The translations under genes and the position numbers were made by a program. Positions 1 to 5,782 of a stretch of 9,079 bases of DNA are shown piece by piece. Under the pieces are notes generated by a model that saw nothing but the letters and a program-made list of their open reading frames with translations, was not told where the DNA came from and did not search any database. The first letter of the stretch is position 1, and each line of letters begins with the position of its first letter. Source of the stretch: an uncultured Oscillospiraceae bacterium (GTDB lineage Bacteria; Bacillota; Clostridia; Oscillospirales; Oscillospiraceae); the NCBI GenBank assembly GCA_958438185.1, contig CAUBQU010000037.1, forward strand, positions 1 through 9,079, given 5' to 3'.

Positions 1-1
1 T

Positions 2-235
2 AAGGGCGACCCCATCGCGGATCTGACGGAGGACCTGGCCGCGGAGCAGAAGGCCCGGGTGACGTATGACAATATCCTGCGGCTCTCCGACGACCCGGAT
101 GTCAACGATGTCATCAAATTCCTGCGGCAGCGGGAGATCGTCCACTTCCAGCGCTTCGGCGAAGCACTGCAGAAGCTGCGGGAGCGGCTCGACCAGAAAA
201 ATGTCTACTATATGAACCCGGCGCTGGATCTGTGA
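2..235 (+). CDS. cotJC: Spore coat protein CotJC / manganese catalase family, C-terminal part
   Basis: Partial gene; the 5' end lies left of the window, leaving 77 codons and a TGA stop. The fragment opens with KGDPIADLTEDLAAEQKAR and continues through SDDPDVNDVIKFLRQREIVHFQRF. From memory this matches the C-terminal region of Bacillus CotJC, including the REIVH metal-ligand helix typical of the di-manganese catalase fold (Glu and His conserved). CotJC is an inner spore-coat component encoded in the cotJABC operon, and family members have a ferritin-like four-helix bundle. Whether this copy has catalase activity cannot be judged, because the first metal-binding helices are outside the window. 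It ends 34 bp before a hairpin terminator, so it is the last gene of its unit. Its presence is the best evidence that the organism forms spores. The family call is firm; the exact paralogue is less so. Confidence 0.9.
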   Translation, partial: KGDPIADLTEDLAAEQKARVTYDNILRLSDDPDVNDVIKFLRQREIVHFQRFGEALQKLRERLDQKNVYYMNPALDL

Positions 236-268
236 CCTGTTTTTGATCTGATTCTTCGCCAAATTGCA

Positions 269-297
269 GGACCCCGCCGGTTTTTCCGGCGGGGTCC
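269..297. terminator. Hairpin terminator between convergent genes
   Basis: A perfect 12-bp GC-rich stem (269-280 with 286-297) encloses a TTTTT loop. It lies between the cotJC stop (235) and the end of the minus-strand YcxB-like gene (316), where a shared bidirectional terminator is expected. The T tract after the stem is poor on both strands (CTTATTTGCTTTT begins several bases later on the plus side), so its efficiency is uncertain. Confidence 0.7.
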
Positions 298-315
298 GAG
301 CAGTCTTATTTGCTT

Positions 316-1089
316 TTAGAGAAACAGGGGGATCAGGCTGAGGAGGGTCACGGCGACGGTGACGAAGGTCGCGATCATGGCCATGCGCTCTTTGCCCTCG
401 GTCGTGGGGACCTTTTTGTTTTTCAGGTACGGGCAGCTGTGGAACAGGAACTGCAGCAACTCCGCCTCCGTCCCGCCCTGCAGGCCGGCTTTTGCGACGG
501 CGATATAGATCTGCTGGTCCATGCACAGCAGGTAATAGTGGGGCGTCTGGCAGAGAGAGCGGATGGTGCTGTAGTCATACTGGACCATCGGCAGGCCATT
601 GACCGACATGCGGATATGCTCACCAAGGGCGATGTGATACCGGGATTCGCTGGTCTTGGTGATGTAGATCTGCCGCGCGTGGGCGTTTTTGATCTGCTGC
701 TTCGTGTTGCCGTAGAGCATATACGTGACGACGGCGATGATGACGCCGACGATGGGCAGCAGGGAAGTGATCTTCCCCGCAATCAGGCTAGCGACGAAAT
801 AGACGACGTAGAGCCCCAGCAGGATCCAGGCGTTGTTCGTTACTCGGAGATAGGCAAAGGAAGCCGTCTCATAAAAGCCGTCGGCATCCAGGAGAAAATC
901 GCTGACAAAGACTGGATCCTCCTCCGGCAGCGTCTCTTCGGGAGAAGCTTCTTCGGGCGACTCTGCGACCTCTTCTGCGGTGTCGAAAGCGCTGTCCTGC
1001 GCCTCGGGTGCATCGAGCGCGGTTTCTGCGGGCGGGGCCGCTGTGGCCTCGGGCTGGGCTGCGGCGTCCTGCCGGATCTCTTCTTGCAT
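316..1089 (-). CDS. YcxB-like membrane protein with acidic N-terminal extension
   Basis: 257 aa. Residues 1-62 are a disordered, acidic Ala/Glu/Pro-rich stretch with no Lys and only one Arg. Two adjacent membrane segments follow (about 86-104 and 108-127), then a soluble domain of about 100 residues (about 130-228), and a last hydrophobic segment at the C-terminus (about 236-255). The middle domain resembles the YcxB-like C-terminal domain: IYITKTSESRYHI, then SVNGLPMVQYDYSTIRSL, then YYLLCMDQQIYIAVAKAGL and a final ELLQFLF helix. This family of bacterial membrane proteins has no known function, and none is proposed here. The start is set by a strong SD (GGAGG, about 6 nt before ATG at 1089). 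It lies 40 bp downstream of the DUF218 gene and is probably the last gene of the minus-strand operon. The family call is by pattern only; that it is coding is well supported. Confidence 0.8.
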   Translation of the reverse strand: MQEEIRQDAAAQPEATAAPPAETALDAPEAQDSAFDTAEEVAESPEEASPEETLPEEDPVFVSDFLLDADGFYETASFAYLRVTNNAWILLGLYVVYFVASLIAGKITSLLPIVGVIIAVVTYMLYGNTKQQIKNAHARQIYITKTSESRYHIALGEHIRMSVNGLPMVQYDYSTIRSLCQTPHYYLLCMDQQIYIAVAKAGLQGGTEAELLQFLFHSCPYLKNKKVPTTEGKERMAMIATFVTVAVTLLSLIPLFL

Positions 1090-1129
1090 GGTGTGCCTCC
1101 TTCAATTGTGTTTTAAAATAGTGTTCCGG

Positions 1130-1882
1130 TTACTTAAAAAGCCAATAATACCAGAGGCCAAAGGCCTCGCGGATGAAATAATTGACCTGCATAAAGACAA
1201 GGCTCGTCGGCGCGGCGATGGCGACGCCTTGGCAGCCCTGGCGGGATGCAACCAGCTGGGCGCGGCGTAGGTGATACTCGCTGCTGACGATGCCGAGCCG
1301 GTCCGGCCGCGTGCCGGTCCGCGCTTCGATCAGGGCAAGGCTGTTTGCTAGATTCTCCGCTGTATCGCTGGCCTTCGTTTCCAGCCAGATGCGATCGGCC
1401 GGGACGCCTGCTTCCAGCAGCAGGCGGCGCATACAGGCGGCTTCCGTGAGCTTCTCCCCAGGCCCCTGGCCGCCGGAGACGATGCAGATGACGTCCGGAT
1501 GCGCGGCAAGATACGCGGCCGCGGCGTCCGTCCGGTCCCGCATGGCGCGGGAGGGCTGCGTCCCCCGGACCTGCGCGCCGAGGACGACGATGTACTGGCA
1601 CGGCGTTGCATCGTCCGTCCGGGCGCCGGAGATCAGATAGACCTCCGTCCCCAAAAACCAGACGGCGCAAAGTGCCAGCAGCAGGCTCAGCGCCCGCCGC
1701 AGATGCCGGGCAAGCCCGGCCTTTCTCGCGGCAAGAAGCCGAAGCGCGCGATACGCCGCCCAGACGAGAACGCCAAAGACGATGCAGTACGCAAGATAAT
1801 CGCAGGCCGTGCAGACAAACCGCAGAATAAGGGCCAGCGCCAGCCAGAGGGCGAGCAGCACACCCTGCCGCTTTGTTACCAT
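1130..1882 (-). CDS. DUF218 (SanA/ElyC/YdcF-family) membrane-anchored protein
   Basis: 250 aa. Three hydrophobic segments lie in the first 85 residues (about 7-25, 29-48, 65-84), followed by a DUF218 domain on what is presumably the outer face. Visible family motifs are YIVVLGAQV (97-105), a conserved Arg cluster (RAMRDR, 112-117), VSGGQG (135-140), LTEA (145-148), ASDTAENL (171-178, with the conserved Asn) and VSSEYHLRRA (199-208). Known relatives such as E. coli SanA and ElyC affect envelope integrity and peptidoglycan/lipid-carrier homeostasis, but the biochemical reaction of the family is not settled. ATG at 1882 sits inside the end of yfcE: the seven bases ATGGTAA contain both this start and the yfcE stop, which suggests translational coupling. 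The upstream GGGGGG is the only SD-like element. The family call is secure; the function is open. Confidence 0.88.
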   Translation of the reverse strand: MVTKRQGVLLALWLALALILRFVCTACDYLAYCIVFGVLVWAAYRALRLLAARKAGLARHLRRALSLLLALCAVWFLGTEVYLISGARTDDATPCQYIVVLGAQVRGTQPSRAMRDRTDAAAAYLAAHPDVICIVSGGQGPGEKLTEAACMRRLLLEAGVPADRIWLETKASDTAENLANSLALIEARTGTRPDRLGIVSSEYHLRRAQLVASRQGCQGVAIAAPTSLVFMQVNYFIREAFGLWYYWLFK

Positions 1883-2436
1883 TGGGCAGGTCCCCCCCAG
1901 CGCCAGGTGTGATACGTCTCGCCGGACAGATCCTTCCAGGAAAAGGCGCCGCCGTCATAGAGCAGGTAGCTCCGGCGGGAGCCCGCCTTGGGGATGGAGA
2001 CAGAGCCGGGGTTCAGGTAGACCAAATCGCCGCAGGCGCGGCAGGCGGGGATATGCGTATGCCCGCACAGCAGCACGTCGCCGGGCTGCAGGGGAGGGGG
2101 CGCGGCTTCGCTGGCGTGATGGCCGTGGGTGGCAAAGACAAGGTGCCCGTCCAGCTCCACCAGGCAGTAATCCGCCAGGACCGGGAAGGTGAGGACCATC
2201 TGGTCCACCTCCGCCTCGCAGTTGCCGCGGACGCAGAAAAGCTGGGCACGGCGTTCATTCAAAAGGGCGATGACCTCCTTCGGGGCGTAGCCGTCGGGCA
2301 GGTCGTTCCGGGGGCCGTGATAGAGCAGGTCGCCCAGGAGCAGGATGCGGTCCGGCTGTTCCCGGTCCGCGGCGTCCAGCAGCTGGCGGCAGTACAGGGC
2401 CGAGCCGTGGATATCGGATGCGATCAAAAGCTTCAT
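1876..2436 (-). CDS. yfcE: YfcE-type metallophosphodiesterase
   Basis: 186 aa, about the length of E. coli YfcE (184 aa). All signatures of the calcineurin-like metallophosphatase fold are present: D8-x-H10 (SDIHG), G35-D36 (LLGDLLYHGPRN), R70-G-N72 (VRGNCEAEVDQM), T-H104-G-H (ATHGHH), and G-H126-T-H128 followed by NPGSVSIPK (142-150). The HGPRN, GYAP and EVDQM stretches are YfcE-specific rather than general MJ0936-type. YfcE hydrolyses phosphodiester bonds of model substrates in a Mn-dependent way; its natural substrate is unknown. The protein is cytosolic, with no signal peptide. The ATG at 2436 overlaps the pseudouridine synthase stop by four bases (ATGA) and has the SD GGGAGGA. Its stop overlaps the DUF218 start, so it is translationally linked on both sides. 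Confidence 0.95.
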   Translation of the reverse strand: MKLLIASDIHGSALYCRQLLDAADREQPDRILLLGDLLYHGPRNDLPDGYAPKEVIALLNERRAQLFCVRGNCEAEVDQMVLTFPVLADYCLVELDGHLVFATHGHHASEAAPPPLQPGDVLLCGHTHIPACRACGDLVYLNPGSVSIPKAGSRRSYLLYDGGAFSWKDLSGETYHTWRWGGPAQW

Positions 2437-3056
2437 AAGGGTTCCTCCCTGGCGGGGGCGACGCCGAGTAGGGCGCGCTCCTTGGCGGTGAGCGGGCGGA
2501 GCTGCCCGGGAGCAAGCGACGCGTCCAGCGCGACGCCGCCGATGGCAGTCCGTTTTAAGTAAAAAATTTGACAGCCGCAGGCGCCCAGCATCCGCCGGAC
2601 CTGGTGCTTGCGGCCCTCCTGGAGGGTCAGCGTCCCGGTGATGATCTGCCGCTGGGGCAGCCGCAGGACGCGGCGCTTATAGCCTGCCGGGAGCCAGGCC
2701 TGGCATTCGGCCAAGGGGCGGCGCTGCACGCCGGACAAAATGGCGGGCGCCGTCGGGACCGGGTCGCCGGGCAGGAGCAGGCCGGTTTGCAGCGCGGCCT
2801 GGGCGTCTTCCGCCAGTGTGCCGAAGGCGGCGAAAAAATAGGCTTTTTTCACATGCGCCCGGGGCTGCAGCAGGCAGTTATCCAGATTGCCGTCGTCCGT
2901 CAGCAGCAGAAGGCCCTCGGTATCCCGGTCGAGCCGGCCGACGGGGTGCAGATGCTGCAGCGCGGCGGGCAAAAGCGGTATGATCGTCGCCCGGTGGGCA
3001 TCGCGGCACGCGGTCAGGTAGCCGCGGGGCTTATAGAACATATAGTACGATGCCAA
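2433..3056 (-). CDS. RsuA/RluE-family rRNA pseudouridine synthase without S4 domain
   Basis: 207 aa from the TTG start chosen here. The catalytic domain is complete: FYKPRGYLTA near the N-terminus, GRLDRDTEGLL (40-50) with the catalytic Asp at 43, and EGRKHQVRRML (147-157), followed by LKRTAIGGVALD and the C-terminal LRPLTAKE. It therefore isomerises a uridine in rRNA to pseudouridine. The N-terminal S4 RNA-binding domain of RsuA/RluB is absent, which resembles E. coli RluE (23S U2457), but the target base cannot be deduced. Start choice: GAGGTGG (3067-3061) lies 4 nt before TTG 3056-3054, whereas the first ATG (3041) is 19 nt away. A longer frame to 3173 runs through the rnpB terminator and rnpB and must be false. 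It begins 35 bp after that terminator with no promoter visible, and its stop overlaps yfcE by 4 nt. Confidence 0.9.
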   Translation of the reverse strand: MASYYMFYKPRGYLTACRDAHRATIIPLLPAALQHLHPVGRLDRDTEGLLLLTDDGNLDNCLLQPRAHVKKAYFFAAFGTLAEDAQAALQTGLLLPGDPVPTAPAILSGVQRRPLAECQAWLPAGYKRRVLRLPQRQIITGTLTLQEGRKHQVRRMLGACGCQIFYLKRTAIGGVALDASLAPGQLRPLTAKERALLGVAPAREEPL

Positions 3057-3090
3057 AACGCCACCTCGCTTGCGCGGGATAATTTTTAGG

Positions 3091-3118
3091 AAAACCGGCG
3101 CAGAAGCGCGCCGGTTTT
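3091..3118 (-). terminator. rnpB Rho-independent terminator
   Basis: On the minus strand an 11-bp stem, AAAACCGGCGC pairing with GCGCCGGTTTT, has a 6-nt loop. The four T of the 3' arm serve as the U tract. It lies directly after the 3' strand of rnpB helix P1 (3119-3129). Because the U tract is short and followed by CC, partial read-through into the pseudouridine synthase gene is plausible. Confidence 0.85.
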
Positions 3119-3461
3119 GCAATCGGGCCTGTAAGCCGGGTTCTGTCGTGGACAGCCATCTATCTAGGCGCACGGTCGCCCGTGCGCTCCAGCCACCTCC
3201 TCGGAGACAGCCGGGCCAGCCTTGTCTCCTCCACGGTGTTGCTCCGGATAGAGTTTACAGCGCCGCGATGTCTCCATGCGGCGGGTGAGCTCTTACCTCG
3301 CCTTTCCATCCTTACCCTGCAAGCAGGGCGGTATCTTTCTGTTGCACTTTTCCTGGGGTCACCCCCGGCAGGCGTTACCTGTTATCCTTGCCCTATGGAG
3401 CCCGGACTTTCCTCACGGCAGGCACGTTGGCGCCAGCCGCGCGGCTGTCCGGCCCGGTTGC
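3119..3461 (-). ncRNA. rnpB: RNase P RNA (M1 RNA), bacterial type A-like
   Basis: This is the catalytic RNA of RNase P, which removes 5' leaders from precursor tRNAs together with RnpA protein. On the minus strand all conserved blocks occur in order: GAGGAAAGTCCGGGCTCC (CR-I, about 3414-3397), ATAGGGCA, GGTAACGCC, AGTGCAACAGAAAG, AAGGATGGAAAGGCGAGGTA, TGTAAACTC, the P18 hairpin GCGCACG/CGTGCGC, and ACAGAACCCGGCTTA (CR-V, about 3145-3131). Helix P1 closes the molecule: CGGGCC (3456-3451) pairs with GGCCCG (3129-3124), and beyond one mismatch GCAA pairs with UUGC, which fixes the ends near 3461 and 3119 (about 343 nt). It has its own consensus promoter and a terminator. The ends are inferred from pairing and promoter spacing. 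Several short open frames across it are artefacts. Confidence 0.97.
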
Positions 3462-3506
3462 AAAGTTTATTGTAACGGATTGCCGCGGAAATGTCAAAGT
3501 TTATTG
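3461..3506. repeat. 12-nt exact direct repeat in the divergent promoter region
   Basis: CAAAGTTTATTG occurs at 3461-3472 and again at 3495-3506, 34 bp apart (about 3.2 helical turns). The first copy covers the start point and part of the -10 of the rnpB promoter. The second overlaps the -35 of both the rnpB and the murD promoter. It may be a pair of operator half-sites or simply an AT-rich coincidence; no known regulator site is recognised. Confidence 0.6.
3469..3497 (-). promoter_or_regulatory. rnpB sigma-A promoter
   Basis: On the minus strand, -35 TTGACA (3497-3492) is separated by exactly 17 bp from -10 TACAAT (3474-3469). Initiation 7-8 nt further on, at about 3461, coincides with the 5' base of the extended P1 helix of rnpB. 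A perfect -35 and a 5/6 -10 fit the high, constitutive expression expected for RNase P RNA. Confidence 0.9.
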
Positions 3507-3532
3507 CAAATTTGTCTTGGAAAGGCTATAAT
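3504..3532 (+). promoter_or_regulatory. murD operon sigma-A promoter
   Basis: On the plus strand, -35 TTGCAA (3504-3509), a 17-bp spacer and a perfect -10 TATAAT (3527-3532). The predicted start near 3539 gives murD a leader of about 85 nt. It stands back to back with the rnpB promoter, with only 6 bp between the two -35 boxes, so the two polymerases would compete or be controlled together. Confidence 0.8.
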
Positions 3533-3581
3533 AAAATAAGTTTGCTGCGCGCAGATGTGTTCTGCGTGAAAAATCAGATGG

Positions 3582-3605
3582 GCCGGGGGCCAAGGCGCGC
3601 CCGGC
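3582..3605 (+). other. GC-rich hairpin in the murD leader, just before the SD
   Basis: GCCGGG (3582-3587) can pair with CCCGGC (3600-3605), and the SD-like AAGGGAAGGA begins a few bases later. A smaller hairpin, CGCAGA/TCTGCG (3550-3555 with 3561-3566), lies upstream in the same leader. There is no U tract, so these are not terminators. They could tune translation, but six-base stems in GC-rich DNA may also be chance. Confidence 0.3.
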
Positions 3606-3623
3606 GGAAGGGAAGGATCGGGG

Positions 3624-4997
3624 ATGACAGTTCGTCAATATTTTGCGGCGCTGCAGGGCAAGCGCGTGGTCGTACTGGGCCTGGGAGTCAGCAATCTGCC
3701 GCTGATGCAGCTGCTGCTGGACTATGGCTGCGCCGTCACCGGCTGCGATAAAACGCCGCTGGAGAACCTGCCGGAGGAGGTCCGGCAGCTTGCGGACCGG
3801 GGCGCAGTCTTGCGGACAGGCCCCGGGTATCTCGACGGCCTGACGGCGGATGTCGTCTTCCGCACGCCGGGGATGCACCCGGATATCCCGGCGCTGCAGG
3901 CGCTGCGCCAGGCCGGGGCGGTCATCACCTCGGAGATGGAGACATTTTTTGCCGTCTGCCCGGCAAAGCTCATCGCCGTGACCGGTTCTGATGGCAAGAC
4001 GACGACCTCGACGTTGATCTCTGAGCTTTTGAAGCAGGCCGGGCGCAAGGTCTGGCTGGGGGGCAACATCGGCACGCCGCTGCTGCAGTACGCCGATCAG
4101 ATGCAGCCGGAGGACTTTGCCGTCGTGGAGCTGAGCTCCTTCCAGCTGATGTATTTCCCCTACAGCGCGCATGTGGCAGTCGTGACGAATCTTGCGCCGA
4201 ACCATCTGGATATCCATAAGGACATGCAGGAGTATATTGACGCGAAGAAAAACGTCTTCCTGCACCAGAGCGCGGCCGATTGCGTCGTGCTGAATGCCGA
4301 CAATGAGATCACCCGCGGCTTTGCAGCCTGCGCGCCAGGCAAAATCGCCTGGTTCTCCCGCCGCAGTGCAGTGGAAGACGGCGTCTTCCTGGAAGACGGC
4401 GTGATTTACCGCGCCAAGGCCGGGGCGCGGCATCGCATTATGGCGGCGGACGAGATCCTGCTGCCCGGCGTGCATAACATCGAAAATTATATGGCGGCCA
4501 TCGCCGCCGTCGGCGACCATGTCACGGATGACGAGATCGCCGCCGTCGCCCGCTCCTTCGGCGGGGTGGAACACCGGATCGAGTTTGTCCGCCAGGTGCG
4601 GGGCGTGCGGTATTATAACGACTCCATCGCCTCCTCGCCGACACGGACGATCGCGGGGCTGCGCAGCTTCCCCCAGAAGGTCATCCTGATCGCCGGGGGC
4701 TACGATAAGCATATCCCGTATGACGTCCTGGGCCCGGAGATCTGCAGTCATGTGAAAATTCTCATCACCACCGGCGCGACAGGCCCGAAGATCCGGGACG
4801 CCATGCTGGCGGTGCAGGACCAGCCCCACCCGCAGCTGGAGGAGGTGCCGGACTTTGCCGACGCCGTCCGGCGGGCTGCGGATCTGGCGCAGCCCGGGGA
4901 TGTCGTCCTGATGAGCCCGGCCAGCGCTGCGTTTGACCATTTCAAAAACTTTATGGTCCGGGGCAAATTCTTCAAGCAGCTGGTGCAATCGCTCTGA
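3624..4997 (+). CDS. murD: UDP-N-acetylmuramoylalanine--D-glutamate ligase
   Basis: 457 aa (E. coli 438, B. subtilis 451). It adds D-glutamate to UDP-MurNAc-L-Ala using ATP, the second amino-acid step of the cytoplasmic peptidoglycan pathway. The N-terminal UDP-binding domain contains VVVLGLGVSN (15-24). The central ATPase has the P-loop GSDGKTTT (121-128), GNIGTP (147-152), ELSSFQL (169-175), NLAPNHLDIH (189-198), and YIDAKKN with the position of the carbamylated Lys (208/209). The C-terminal domain has GVEHRIE (314-320), NDSIASSPT (332-340), GGYDK (358-362) and the MurD-typical SPASAAFDHFKNFMVRG (431-447). No active-site residue appears lost. The SD GGAAGGA lies 6 nt before ATG 3624. It is first in a plus-strand series with ispD 17 bp downstream. 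It stands outside a dcw cluster: no other mur or fts gene is nearby. Confidence 0.98.
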   Translation: MTVRQYFAALQGKRVVVLGLGVSNLPLMQLLLDYGCAVTGCDKTPLENLPEEVRQLADRGAVLRTGPGYLDGLTADVVFRTPGMHPDIPALQALRQAGAVITSEMETFFAVCPAKLIAVTGSDGKTTTSTLISELLKQAGRKVWLGGNIGTPLLQYADQMQPEDFAVVELSSFQLMYFPYSAHVAVVTNLAPNHLDIHKDMQEYIDAKKNVFLHQSAADCVVLNADNEITRGFAACAPGKIAWFSRRSAVEDGVFLEDGVIYRAKAGARHRIMAADEILLPGVHNIENYMAAIAAVGDHVTDDEIAAVARSFGGVEHRIEFVRQVRGVRYYNDSIASSPTRTIAGLRSFPQKVILIAGGYDKHIPYDVLGPEICSHVKILITTGATGPKIRDAMLAVQDQPHPQLEEVPDFADAVRRAADLAQPGDVVLMSPASAAFDHFKNFMVRGKFFKQLVQSL

Positions 4998-5014
4998 GGA
5001 GCGGGGAGGGGACT

Positions 5015-5758
5015 ATGGCGCTTTCCAACTTGACCCGCGCGGCGGCCAAAGCCCTGCGCAAGCAAAGAACGCCCGCCACGGCGATCCTCGTCGCCGCGGG
5101 CAGCGCAACCCGGATGGGTGGGATCGACAAGGTCATGGCAGAGCTAGCGGGCCTCCCGCTGCTGGCCCACAGTATGCTGGCCTTTCAGCAGTGTGTGCAG
5201 ATCAGCGGCATTGTCGTCGTGACGCGGCAGGAGCTGTGCTCGCCGGTGGAGGAGATGGCGCGGCAGTATGGCATCTCTAAGCTGCTGGCCGTCGTCCCCG
5301 GCGGGGCGACGCGGACGGAATCTGTCCAGGCGGGCCTGGCCCAGGTCCCGGCAGATTCACAGCTGGTCGCCGTGCATGACGCGGCCCGGCCGCTGGTATC
5401 GCAGCATGTGATTTATGCCGCCCTGCGGGCCGCTGCGGAGACGGGAGCTGCCGCCCCGGCGCTGCCGGTGAAGGATACGATCAAGGTCGCAAGCGGCGGT
5501 GTGGTAGTCGCGACGCCGGAGCGGGCGAAGCTTTTTGCCGTCCAGACCCCCCAGTGCTTTGACCGGGACCTTTTATCCGCCGCCCTGGCCCAGCCCGGCG
5601 GATCCTGGACGGACGACTGCGCCGCCCTGGAGCAGTTGGGCGTCCGCGTCCGCCTGACCCCGGGCGAGGAGCGGAATTTTAAAGTAACGACGCCGCTGGA
5701 CCTGCAGCTTGCCCGGCTGCTGGCGGCGGAGGAAAACGAGAATCGCGAAGAAATGTAA
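5015..5758 (+). CDS. ispD: 2-C-methyl-D-erythritol 4-phosphate cytidylyltransferase
   Basis: 247 aa. It makes CDP-methylerythritol from CTP and MEP, the third step of the MEP isoprenoid pathway, in the cytosol. The nucleotide-binding signature AAGSATRMGGIDK (27-39, with the conserved Arg 33 and Lys 39) is followed by GGATRTESVQAGL (96-108), VHDAARPLV (120-128), VKDTIK (152-157), QTPQCF (177-182), TDD (199-201) and NFKVTTPLDL (221-230), all diagnostic of IspD. Compared with typical IspD it carries about 20 extra basic, Ala-rich residues before the first beta strand. No later ATG could serve as a start before the signature. The ATG at 5015 is preceded by GGGGAGGGG. It is followed 24 bp later by ispF as a separate gene, so this is not the ispDF fusion known from other bacteria. 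Confidence 0.97.
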   Translation: MALSNLTRAAAKALRKQRTPATAILVAAGSATRMGGIDKVMAELAGLPLLAHSMLAFQQCVQISGIVVVTRQELCSPVEEMARQYGISKLLAVVPGGATRTESVQAGLAQVPADSQLVAVHDAARPLVSQHVIYAALRAAAETGAAAPALPVKDTIKVASGGVVVATPERAKLFAVQTPQCFDRDLLSAALAQPGGSWTDDCAALEQLGVRVRLTPGEERNFKVTTPLDLQLARLLAAEENENREEM

Positions 5759-5782
5759 AAGAAATACGACAGGAGGCCGCTT

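Noticed and set aside
310..1116. 268-codon plus-strand frame opposite the YcxB-like gene
   Set aside because: The minus-strand frame has a strong SD, membrane helices and a family domain. The plus frame gives an Asp/Gly/Arg-rich product with no SD.
1873..2562. 229-codon plus-strand frame opposite yfcE
   Set aside because: Shadow of yfcE and of the pseudouridine synthase C-terminus, both supported by motifs and overlapping start/stop junctions.
2551..2575. AT-rich patch with TTGACA on the plus strand inside the pseudouridine synthase gene
   Set aside because: No -10 at a suitable distance and no plus-strand gene follows. The bases encode the conserved FYLKRT segment on the minus strand.
3057..3173. 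N-terminal extension of the pseudouridine synthase beginning MRLDRWLS, resembling an S4 domain
   Set aside because: These codons lie in the rnpB terminator and the conserved 3' end of RNase P RNA. The only SD in a usable place precedes the TTG at 3056.
3070..3539. Several overlapping plus-strand frames of 70-100 codons
   Set aside because: They run antisense through rnpB, whose conserved RNA blocks explain the sequence. No SD and no protein-like composition.
3501..4988. 495-codon minus-strand open frame opposite murD
   Set aside because: It is the antisense shadow of a fully motif-supported murD in GC-rich DNA. It would also run through both divergent promoters, and the product is His/Arg/Gln-rich with no domain.
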